Assembly: GCA_050942695.1 (NCBI GenBank)
Contig: JBMNNU010000178.1
Span: 1 to 6,764 of the forward strand
DNA length: 6,764 nucleotides
From: JBMNNU01 sp050942695
GTDB lineage: Bacteria; Chloroflexota; UBA6077
Reading direction: 5' to 3'
Below the pieces are notes generated by a model. The model saw only the letters and a program-made list of their open reading frames with translations, was not told the DNA's origin and did no database searches. This document shows, one piece after another, positions 1-5,338 of this stretch; positions within the stretch are counted from its first letter, which is position 1; every line of letters starts with the position of its first letter. The translations under genes were made by a program, and so were the position numbers.

Positions 1-9
1 ATCATTACG

Positions 10-56
10 CATATAGCCGTCACGGCCAAGCAACGCTTAGCCATGACGGCTATATG
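10..56 (-). terminator. Long hairpin just after the small membrane-protein gene (terminator-like or RNA-stabilising)
   Basis: Positions 10-31 pair with 35-56, giving a 22-bp stem and a 3-nt loop. Read as plus-strand RNA it has two A/C mismatches (23/43 and 27/39). Read as minus-strand RNA both become G-U pairs, so the stem is unbroken. It begins 4 nt after the stop codon at 61-63. No U-tract follows (the minus-strand bases after it are GTAATGAT), so a classical intrinsic terminator is not shown. A 3' stabilising or processing hairpin, or a palindromic repeat unit, is equally possible. Confidence 0.5.
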
Positions 57-60
57 TTAG

Positions 61-342
61 CTACATAGATTTGATCGCTTTCTCGGCTCGCTCGAAGTAG
101 CGATCGACGTAATTTTCAGCCTCTTTGACCAGATCAAGCAGGACAGGCTTTATCTCCGGAACCACTTTCTCGGAGACGAACTCTCGGCTCAAACGGGTTG
201 CTTCGGCACTGCCTATCTCCCTGGCCTTATCTACCACCGACTTCGGTCTGTGCTGCCTCGTGGACACAATGTAGGTGATGATCCCGGCGATCATTGCGCT
301 GCCGATAAGCACGCCTATGGTCGGAAACCTCATTCCGTTCAT
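61..342 (-). CDS. Small single-pass membrane protein of unknown function (93 aa)
   Basis: I do not recognise a family. The ATG at 340-342 is chosen because a perfect AGGAGG lies 7 nt upstream (350-355); an in-frame TTG at 358-360 would place the ribosome site inside the coding sequence. Residues about 6-27 form one hydrophobic membrane segment (TIGVLIGSAMIAGIITYIV), followed by a basic stretch (RQHRPK). The remaining 60 or so residues are highly charged and predicted helical, resembling a membrane-anchored amphipathic helix, with no cysteines or catalytic motif. The layout is loosely like YtxH-type small envelope or stress proteins, but similarity is not demonstrated. It lies 107 bp behind the NtrC-type regulator and has its own sigma-54-type promoter candidate (429-444), so it may be a direct target of that regulator. 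A strong hairpin follows the stop codon. Confidence 0.8.
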   Translation of the reverse strand: MNGMRFPTIGVLIGSAMIAGIITYIVSTRQHRPKSVVDKAREIGSAEATRLSREFVSEKVVPEIKPVLLDLVKEAENYVDRYFERAEKAIKSM

Positions 343-349
343 CCTTGAT

Positions 350-355
350 CCTCCT
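350..355 (-). promoter_or_regulatory. Ribosome binding site AGGAGG deciding the start of the small membrane protein
   Basis: A perfect AGGAGG on the minus strand lies 7 nt before the ATG at 340-342. It favours this start over the TTG 18 nt further upstream. Confidence 0.8.
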
Positions 356-428
356 GCCAACCTTCACCGTTTTATCACTGCTTTTTTTCGTTCCAGTACG
401 GCGACTTTTAGCCCGGATGGCGGAAGAG

Positions 429-444
429 GGCAATAACCGTGCCG
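429..444 (-). promoter_or_regulatory. Sigma-54 (-24/-12) promoter candidate for the small membrane protein
   Basis: The minus strand reads CGGCACGGTTATTGCC. Against the sigma-54 consensus TGGCACG-N4-TTGCW this matches 6 of 7 and 4 of 5 bases, and GG (443-442) and GC (431-430) have the required 10-bp separation. The predicted transcription start is near 418, giving a leader of about 75 nt before the ATG at 342. It lies between the stop codon of the sigma-54 activator gene and the next gene. A weaker sigma-70-like match (TTGCCC, 17 bp, TAAAAG; 405-433) overlaps it, so the sigma-factor choice needs testing. Confidence 0.65.
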
Positions 445-447
445 AGG

Positions 448-470
448 AGCTATTCCACCAAGGAATAGCT
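448..470 (-). repeat. 23-bp perfect dyad overlapping the regulator stop codon
   Basis: AGCTATTCC (448-456) and GGAATAGCT (462-470) are perfect 9-bp inverted arms around a 5-bp centre. The dyad spans the last codons and stop (450-452) of the response-regulator gene and ends 4 bp before the -24 element at 444. It could be an operator or activator site for the promoter at 429-444, or an RNA stem at the end of the regulator mRNA. No U-tract follows, so a simple terminator is less likely. Confidence 0.5.
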
Positions 471-1820
471 GCGTAGCTTGGCCTCTAATTCTTTAATATC
501 CAAGCCAAGCATCTTTGCGGCAGACTCCCAGTTGCCATCAGACCGGACGAGAGCCTGCTCGAGTAGCTGCTTTTCCATATCGGTAAGGATTTCTTTCAGA
601 GGCTGCTTGGACATCAGCTTCTGATCGAGATCGATAAACCGTTTTTGTTTGGCTGCCGTCAGGTAGAGGTGCTGGCTGGTGATTATGCCGCCTTGCGCCA
701 TGACCACGGCGCGTTCGATCGTGTTTTCCAGCTCCCTAACGTTCCCTGGCCAGTCCCATTGCTCCAGCACCTTCAACGCCTCCTCGGTAATGCGTGATGG
801 AGGGCTGCTGACGCTGAATCTGTGTTTGTGGAGGAAATGCTCCACTAGGAGCGGAATATCCTCTTTCCGATCTCGTAATGGTGGCATGAAAACGGAGATA
901 ACGTTGAGCCTGTAGTAAAGATCCTCTCGGAACTTACCAATCGATACCTCGTTTAACAGATCCTTGTTGGTGGCCGCAACTACGCGGACATCAACCTGTA
1001 TAGGTACTGACCCGCCGACCCGTTCGAACTCCTTCTCCTGCAGAACCCTTAGCAGCTTCTTCTGGGTGCCGAGAGACATCTCGCCGATCTCGTCTAGGAA
1101 GATGGTCCCCTTGTGCGCCATCTCGAACCGGCCTTTGCGCTGCACCATCGCACCAGTAAAGGAGCCCTTTTCGTGCCCGAACAGCTCGCTTTCCAGCAAT
1201 GTCTCCGGCAGCGCCGCACAACTGACTTTTACCAGTGGACCCTGCCGGTACCCTGAGTGCTCGTGGATCGTTTGAGCGACCAACTCCTTGCCTGTCCCGG
1301 TCTCTCCCCAGATAAGGACGGTTGCGTCGCTTCGCGCAACCCGCCCAATCGTCTTGTAAACATCTTGCATGGCTTGCGTTCGCCCGATGATTTTGACGGA
1401 GGGATCCGGCCTCTCCACCTGGACACGGAGCTTCTTTATTTCTGCTGTGAGCTCCTGGTATTCGAAGAACCTGCGTACAGTGAACAGTACGTCATCCAAC
1501 TCGAAGGGTTTGGTAATGTAATCGAATGCGCCTAGCTGTATCGCCTGTATGGCGGAGTTGGAGGTTCCATGGGCAGTCATGAGCAGAATTGGGACTTTCA
1601 TGTTCTGCTCATTAAGCTTCTTCATCACCTCGATTCCGTCCCACTCCGGCATACGAAGATCCATGATCAGCAGATCCGGAGTCATATCGGGGAGCAATCG
1701 GAGCACCTCTCCACCGGACTTGGCTTCAGAGGTGTCGTAGCCCTCGCTTTCGAGGAAATTCCGCAGAAGCAAACGGATGGACGGGTCATCGTCAGCAATC
1801 AAAATTTGCTTTTTTGGCAT
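450..1820 (-). CDS. NtrC-family sigma-54-dependent response regulator (receiver, AAA+, Fis-type HTH)
   Basis: 456 aa with the full NtrC architecture. The receiver domain (about 5-120) has acidic residues D10-D12, phosphoacceptor D54, T82 and K104. The AAA+ domain (about 142-378) has Walker A GETGTGKE (172-179), the sigma-54 contact loop GSFTGA (219-224), Walker B TIFLDEIGE (239-247), an arginine-rich FREDLYYRLNV block (297-307) and WPGNVREL (357-364). A Fis-like helix-turn-helix ends the protein (about 408-456). Phosphorylation of D54 would drive ATP-dependent opening of sigma-54 promoters. The ATG at 1818-1820 is chosen for its AAAGGAG 8 nt upstream and because the receiver starts at once; the open frame runs 40 codons further but encodes non-homologous sequence across the promoter. 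Loop residue 2 is Ser rather than Ala, and the HTH recognition helix is unusually acidic. No histidine kinase is in the window. Likely targets are the sigma-54 sites described here. Confidence 0.95.
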   Translation of the reverse strand: MPKKQILIADDDPSIRLLLRNFLESEGYDTSEAKSGGEVLRLLPDMTPDLLIMDLRMPEWDGIEVMKKLNEQNMKVPILLMTAHGTSNSAIQAIQLGAFDYITKPFELDDVLFTVRRFFEYQELTAEIKKLRVQVERPDPSVKIIGRTQAMQDVYKTIGRVARSDATVLIWGETGTGKELVAQTIHEHSGYRQGPLVKVSCAALPETLLESELFGHEKGSFTGAMVQRKGRFEMAHKGTIFLDEIGEMSLGTQKKLLRVLQEKEFERVGGSVPIQVDVRVVAATNKDLLNEVSIGKFREDLYYRLNVISVFMPPLRDRKEDIPLLVEHFLHKHRFSVSSPPSRITEEALKVLEQWDWPGNVRELENTIERAVVMAQGGIITSQHLYLTAAKQKRFIDLDQKLMSKQPLKEILTDMEKQLLEQALVRSDGNWESAAKMLGLDIKELEAKLRSYSLVE

Positions 1821-1828
1821 CTCCGCTG

Positions 1829-1835
1829 CTCCTTT
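1829..1835 (-). promoter_or_regulatory. Ribosome binding site AAAGGAG deciding the regulator start
   Basis: AAAGGAG on the minus strand lies 8 nt before the ATG at 1818-1820. It rules out the longer in-frame start near 1940, which would run through the -10 and -35 elements. Confidence 0.8.
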
Positions 1836-1851
1836 GTCAAAATATAATAAG

Positions 1852-1880
1852 ATTATAGCTACCGGCAATAGGCCCATCAA
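1852..1880 (-). promoter_or_regulatory. Sigma-70-type promoter of the response-regulator gene
   Basis: The minus strand has TTGATG (1880-1875), a 17-bp spacer and a perfect TATAAT (1857-1852). The predicted start near 1845 gives a leader of about 25 nt containing the AAAGGAG site. This would give housekeeping expression of the regulator. The -35 lies inside a decayed heptad-repeat stretch, so that half is less certain than the -10. Confidence 0.65.
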
Positions 1881-1952
1881 CCAGTAAACAGTAGCAAGCA
1901 GCCTGCCAGAGTTGTGAATTGAGCTATCACCAACCAGCAATCAGCCCTCAGC
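1875..1952 (-). repeat. Degenerate 7-bp tandem repeats (consensus GCTGATT on the minus strand)
   Basis: On the minus strand, five in-phase heptads occupy 1918-1952, including GCTGAGG, GCTGATT and GCTGGTT. After a break, four more degenerate units occupy 1875-1902 (for example GCTGCTT and GCTACTG) in a different phase. The same unit occurs in the opposite orientation at 2146-2194. Degenerate heptanucleotide repeats are known between genes in several bacteria (the STRR repeats of cyanobacteria are 7-bp); whether these are related is unknown. Confidence 0.6.
1893..1908 (-). promoter_or_regulatory. Sigma-54 (-24/-12) promoter candidate upstream of the regulator gene
   Basis: The minus strand reads TGGCAGGCTGCTTGCT, matching TGGCACG-N4-TTGCW at 6 of 7 and 5 of 5 bases with the correct GG-N10-GC spacing (1907-1906 and 1895-1894). 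The predicted start near 1882 leaves a leader of about 60 nt, just ahead of the sigma-70-type promoter. It suggests autoregulation of the activator. The right half overlaps degenerate GCTGCTT heptads, so chance is a greater risk here than for the other sites. Confidence 0.5.
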
Positions 1953-2078
1953 CTTCGGTCGAATGCCGACAAATAAACGACTTCGGTTTTAATTGGCTAC
2001 AGCCTTAAAGGTGAATACGGGCTAGAAGGGTGCCATATATTGATTTGTGTGCGATGCAACAGCAAATAGCACAGACTT

Positions 2079-2801
2079 TCACGCGCTTAATTTGTGTCTC
2101 GGATGGGTCGGCTTGGTATCGAGAACTGGTCGCTTGCTACCGCCCGCTGACCGCTGCTTGCTGCTAGCCGATGGCTGGCTGCTGACTGCTGATTGCCTCA
2201 ATCTCCGATACTCGGCTGTAGCAGCAGCGAAATCGTTGATGGTCTGGCGCAAGATCTCGTCGTAATCGCTACCCTCCAGCCTTAATATGTAAGCAGGGTG
2301 AAACGTCGCCATCAATTTTCTTCCAGCGACCCCACTGTACCATTGGCCATGTTCTCGCGTCATCCGAAAGTTACGGTGGATAAGCACGTTAGCAGCTAAA
2401 TTCCCGAGACAAAGAATTAGCTTAGGCGAGATTATCTTCAATTCTCTGTCCAGCAGCTCTTTGTAAACCGCCAGTTCGCTTGCCCTTGGCAGGCGGTTCT
2501 TTACGCGCCCATCCACAACCTCAGAAGCTCGGCGCTTCAACACGTTGCTGATCCAAATTTCATCTCTTCTGAGTTCAACGGCGGCCAGGATTTTGTCCAG
2601 CAACTGGCCAGATCGGCCAACAAAGGGCCTACCCTCCTGTTCTTCCCGCTCCCCTGGCCCCTCCCCCACGATCGCCATCGGCGAATGGGGGTCACCCTCA
2701 CCAAAGACAACGCGGGTAGATTTTTCGGCGGGAGGGCACGCCTGGCGCTCCTCGATTTCCTGTCTAAGACGTTCTAGTTCCGCCTCTACGGTTCGTTCCA
2801 C
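2079..2801 (-). CDS. Family-4-like uracil-DNA glycosylase lacking most Fe-S cysteines
   Basis: 240 aa. The protein belongs to the uracil-DNA glycosylase superfamily, which removes uracil from DNA to start base-excision repair. Motif A is GEGPGEREEQEGRPFVGR (46-63), followed by SGQLLDKIL, and the motif B loop is FHPAYILR (167-174), both typical of family 4. That family normally holds a 4Fe-4S cluster with four cysteines (CxxC near the N-terminus, KCRP, and one about 15-20 residues later). Here the equivalents appear to be R19, C22, R90 and Y113, so three of four ligands are absent; C131 lies in a core strand. The start is GTG (2799-2801) with GAGG 8 nt upstream (2810-2813). Residues 203-240 are a Ser/Gln/Ala-rich tail encoded largely by heptad repeats. 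The gene lies 68 bp after the PBP gene with no promoter seen between them, so co-transcription is likely. Activity without the cluster is unproven. Confidence 0.88.
   Translation of the reverse strand: MERTVEAELERLRQEIEERQACPPAEKSTRVVFGEGDPHSPMAIVGEGPGEREEQEGRPFVGRSGQLLDKILAAVELRRDEIWISNVLKRRASEVVDGRVKNRLPRASELAVYKELLDRELKIISPKLILCLGNLAANVLIHRNFRMTREHGQWYSGVAGRKLMATFHPAYILRLEGSDYDEILRQTINDFAAATAEYRRLRQSAVSSQPSASSKQRSAGGSKRPVLDTKPTHPRHKLSA
2146..2194 (+). repeat. Seven tandem heptads (consensus GCTGANT) inside the glycosylase 3' end
   Basis: Seven uninterrupted 7-bp units run from 2146 to 2194, each beginning GC(T/C)G, for example GCTGACC, GCTGCTA, GCTGACT and GCTGATT. Their orientation is opposite to the repeats at 1875-1952. 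Positions 2181-2196 and 1937-1952 form a 16-bp inverted repeat with 14 matches. Read in the glycosylase frame, they encode residues from about Q203 to A219 of its tail. Confidence 0.75.
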
Positions 2802-2869
2802 AATTCAAACCTCGGCGCGGATAAATTCGGCAGCCGCGGGACGTAATTTCCCTTCAGCTTAAAACCTTA
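2802..2869. other. Short gap between PBP and glycosylase genes, no promoter or terminator seen
   Basis: The 68 bp hold the GAGG ribosome site of the glycosylase (2810-2813) and only weak 5-bp inverted repeats. There is no U-tract hairpin, no GG-N10-GC element and no clear -10. This favours read-through from the PBP gene into the glycosylase gene. Confidence 0.5.
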
Positions 2870-5263
2870 CTACTGAACAGCTTGCCCCACTGGTGTTGGG
2901 GCAGGTACTGCAGTTATCGTTCCTTGATTGGCATCATTGCCGGGGACTGAAGTAGCTCCAGCCGCTGCCGGGCCGCTTTGTTGTGTCGAAGTCGCGCTGG
3001 TTGTTGTCGGTGTGACAGTCGGCGGCGTGGGCGCTGGGGTTGGCGTGGGCTCGCCAGGCCTGGGGGTGGGAGTAGGCACCAGAGCCGCTCCCGTTTCAGA
3101 AACGGTTCTCCCAACGGGGGTACCCCTCGGTTCTACCGTCGGCAACCCTTCTATCTGGGCGTATCTTACATAATCGTATGTCTCTGGGTAAACCTCTATT
3201 AACTCGCGCTGACAACCTTCCGTCGGTGGTTGCCCCGTATCTTTGCAGAGTCGGTACTCTCTAGCACCGGGAGGTACTTCAAAATCCACTACCGGTGCCC
3301 CGATGTGGATATCTTCCATGTACTGGTGCCAGATCCTACCTGCCCCCATAGATCCGAGCACCTCTTTCATCGGGCTATTATCGGTGTTTCCTACCCAAAC
3401 CCCGGTAACAACGTTCGGTGTGTACCCGATAGTCCAGGAATCTCGGTAGCTATCCGTAGAGCCCGTTTTGGCGGCTGCAGGGCGACTCAATTTGAGAGGG
3501 CTATTCGGACCCTGCAACGGCTCCCTGGCCGTGTTGTCCGATAGTATACTGGTGATCATGTACGCATGGACGGGGCTTACTATCTGGCGGCCCTCGGGTG
3601 GGTCGTACTGGAATAGGACGTTACCCTCGGCATCCTCTATCCTGAGAATTGCTTGAGGCGGGACGTACAGGCCGTTATTGGGGAAGGCTGAGTATGCTCC
3701 AACCATGTCTAACAGCCTCGCTTCGCCCGCTCCGAGCCCAAGGCTAAGGCCGTATAGTTTGGGATTCTCGTAATGGACGCCCAGACTCTCGGCGATTTTG
3801 ACGAAGTCATCGATCCCAGCGTACATCAGCGCTTTAACGGCAGGGATATTTTTCGAGTTCGATAACGCGTGCCGAATGGTCATAGGCCCATCGAATTTGG
3901 CGTCGAAGTTGTGAGGTACATACTTAGGAAGCCCCGGCGCGTTGGGGAAAAATGTCTGGTTATCGACGATGATCGTAGCCGGAGCCCACCCCTTGGAGAA
4001 AGCTGTGACGTATACGATAGGCTTGATGGTTGAGCCGGGCTGCCGACGCGCCAGCGCTACGTTTACCTGCCCATCGATGCTCTTATCGTAGTAGTCTTTG
4101 CTTCCCACCATAGCCAGGATTTCCCCGGTTTTCGGATCGATGGAAACGAGAGCTGCATTGTTGGCATTCTGCTTTGCTAGGTAGCTGAGGTGGTCTCTAA
4201 TGCTGTTCTCTGCTATCCGGTTCCAGTCCAGATTCAAGGTGGTCGTGACCTTCAGCCCTCCACGGTATACCAAGTTCGCCCCGTACTTCTCCTCCAATAG
4301 TTGACGTACATACATAACGAAGTGGGGAGCCTGGATCTGTGCCCCCTCCTGGGCTCGGAAATTCAGCTTCTCTCTCTTAGCCTCCTCTGCCTCCTCAGCC
4401 GTAATGTATCCCTGGTTGACCATTCGATCCAATACGTGAGCTTGCCGCGCCTTCGACGACTCCGGACTATTGATCGGGTCGTAGAGGCTTGGGGCTTGGG
4501 GAAGTCCTGCGAGCATAGATGCTTCCGCAAGGGTTAGGTCCTTGGCATTCTTGTCGAAAAAGGTTAGAGCGGCTGCCTCGATCCCGTATGAGAGGTGCCC
4601 ATAGGGGATCTCGTTCAGATACATCTCCAGGATTTGGTCTTTGGAATAGTGATTTGAGATCTGAAAGGCAAGGATCATCTCCCGGAGTTTACGGGTATAG
4701 GTTTGATCGGTCCGCTCGGATTGATCTAGGAGAACGTTCTTAGCTAACTGTTGGGTTATCGTACTGGCTCCCGACACGATCTCGCCCTCGGTCAGGTTAT
4801 GCCACACAGCTCTGACAATACCTTTGGGATCGAAACCAACGTTCTGGTAGAAGTCCTGGTCTTCGGTGGCGATGGTCGCGTTGATCAGGTGAGGGGGCAT
4901 ATCGCCCAGATATATAGGCGTGCGTTTCCCCCCATTTTTGTCGTAGATTTCGTACAGCAGCTTCCCGTTACGATCGAGAATCTGTGTTGTTTTAAAAGAG
5001 AGCCGGTTGGACAACTGGTCTAACGATGGAAGATCAGTCGTTATTTCTACATACATTGAGTACGCAGCCCCGAACATCGACAGCATGCCAACTACGATTA
5101 GAGAGCCGACTAACTGGAAGAAAAAGCCAGCTCCAAGCCTTCTCTCTGGCCTTCGGGCTCTTCTTTCAGCTCGAGTACGGGATAGGTACCTGGATGTGAT
5201 CCCAGGGTTTCTTCGAAAGCTGTACCGTTCGCGGTCGGGTCGCTCGGGGTTATTGTGTGCCAT
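2870..5263 (-). CDS. Class A penicillin-binding protein (bifunctional transglycosylase/transpeptidase, PBP1A type)
   Basis: 797 aa. It polymerises lipid II into glycan strands and cross-links the stem peptides at the outer face of the cytoplasmic membrane. The domains in order are: a basic cytoplasmic tail (1-45), a membrane anchor (about 47-72), and a GT51 transglycosylase with catalytic E134 in ATEDQDFY, GASTITQQ (165-172), RKLREM (191-196) and LEMYLNEIPYG (212-222). A transpeptidase follows with S411-T-I-K414, SKN (470-472) and KTGS (599-602). After this comes a C-x10-C element (C673, C684) and a Thr/Pro-rich tail (about 728-756) running to the end. All catalytic motifs are intact. The ATG at 5261-5263 is preferred, although its ribosome site is poor (GGTGA only 2 nt away); in-frame GTG (5267-5269) and TTG (5270-5272) starts would add 2 or 3 residues. 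A sigma-54-type promoter candidate lies at 5305-5320. The glycosylase gene follows 68 bp later. Confidence 0.96.
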   Translation of the reverse strand: MAHNNPERPDRERYSFRRNPGITSRYLSRTRAERRARRPERRLGAGFFFQLVGSLIVVGMLSMFGAAYSMYVEITTDLPSLDQLSNRLSFKTTQILDRNGKLLYEIYDKNGGKRTPIYLGDMPPHLINATIATEDQDFYQNVGFDPKGIVRAVWHNLTEGEIVSGASTITQQLAKNVLLDQSERTDQTYTRKLREMILAFQISNHYSKDQILEMYLNEIPYGHLSYGIEAAALTFFDKNAKDLTLAEASMLAGLPQAPSLYDPINSPESSKARQAHVLDRMVNQGYITAEEAEEAKREKLNFRAQEGAQIQAPHFVMYVRQLLEEKYGANLVYRGGLKVTTTLNLDWNRIAENSIRDHLSYLAKQNANNAALVSIDPKTGEILAMVGSKDYYDKSIDGQVNVALARRQPGSTIKPIVYVTAFSKGWAPATIIVDNQTFFPNAPGLPKYVPHNFDAKFDGPMTIRHALSNSKNIPAVKALMYAGIDDFVKIAESLGVHYENPKLYGLSLGLGAGEARLLDMVGAYSAFPNNGLYVPPQAILRIEDAEGNVLFQYDPPEGRQIVSPVHAYMITSILSDNTAREPLQGPNSPLKLSRPAAAKTGSTDSYRDSWTIGYTPNVVTGVWVGNTDNSPMKEVLGSMGAGRIWHQYMEDIHIGAPVVDFEVPPGAREYRLCKDTGQPPTEGCQRELIEVYPETYDYVRYAQIEGLPTVEPRGTPVGRTVSETGAALVPTPTPRPGEPTPTPAPTPPTVTPTTTSATSTQQSGPAAAGATSVPGNDANQGTITAVPAPTPVGQAVQ
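2996..3082 (-). repeat. Thr/Pro-rich repeat in the PBP C-terminal tail
   Basis: Codons here specify alternating Thr-Pro units (PTPTPRPGEPTPTPAPTPP and on), a low-complexity extracytoplasmic tail beyond the folded domains. Such linkers are common in PBPs and other wall-facing proteins. The plus strand shows the matching GGGCGTGGG/GGTTGGC purine-rich repetition. No binding domain follows the linker. Confidence 0.75.
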
Positions 5264-5304
5264 GTTCACCAATGATCGACAAGAGTAAGCTGCCGGAATT
5301 TTGA

Positions 5305-5320
5305 GGCAATCACTGTGCCA
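5305..5320 (-). promoter_or_regulatory. Sigma-54 (-24/-12) promoter candidate for the PBP gene
   Basis: The minus strand reads TGGCACAGTGATTGCC, matching TGGCACG-N4-TTGCW at 6 of 7 and 4 of 5 bases with exact GG-N10-GC spacing (5319-5318 and 5307-5306). The predicted start near 5294 gives a leader of about 30 nt to the ATG at 5263. It sits in the 63-bp gap behind the GlsB/YeaQ gene, its upstream edge 7 bp from that gene's stop. I found no convincing sigma-70 promoter here, only an isolated TGATATAGC extended -10 further upstream. Confidence 0.7.
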
Positions 5321-5338
5321 TGATCGCTATATCACTGT
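5309..5338 (-). repeat. 8-bp direct repeat ACAGTGAT, 22 bp apart, at the PBP promoter
   Basis: The minus strand carries ACAGTGAT at 5338-5331 and again at 5316-5309. They are offset by 22 bp (about two helical turns), and the second copy is embedded in the sigma-54 promoter candidate between GGC and TGCC. It could be a regulator-binding pair on one DNA face, but short repeats also arise by chance. Confidence 0.4.

Noticed and set aside
30..43. Sigma-54-like TGGCTAAGCGTTGC on the minus strand within the left-edge hairpin
   Set aside because: The GG to GC spacing is 9 rather than 10 bp, which sigma-54 does not tolerate well, and the sequence is better explained by the hairpin.
405..433. Sigma-70-like TTGCCC-N17-TAAAAG ahead of the small gene
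   Set aside because: It matches only 4 of 6 bases in each box and overlaps a much better sigma-54 match, so I do not call it separately.
429..443. GGCA/TGCC hairpin after the regulator gene as a terminator
   Set aside because: The stem has four pairs with a 7-nt loop and no U-tract, and the sequence is accounted for by the promoter candidate.
519..536. GGCA-N10-TGCC inverted repeat in the regulator 3' coding region as an enhancer site
   Set aside because: It is only 4 bp per arm and lies inside conserved HTH codons, so it is indistinguishable from chance.
1821..1940. N-terminal extension of the response regulator by 40 residues
   Set aside because: The extra segment covers the TATAAT and leader, resembles no receiver sequence, and an AAAGGAG ribosome site sits ahead of the internal ATG at 1820.
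3230..3544. Plus-strand open frames across the PBP gene
   Set aside because: They are shadows of the conserved PBP coding strand; no start signals or protein families are visible.
5322..5338. Extended -10-like TGATATAGC upstream of the PBP gene
   Set aside because: No -35 is found at proper spacing and the -10 hexamer is weak; the adjacent sigma-54 element fits better.
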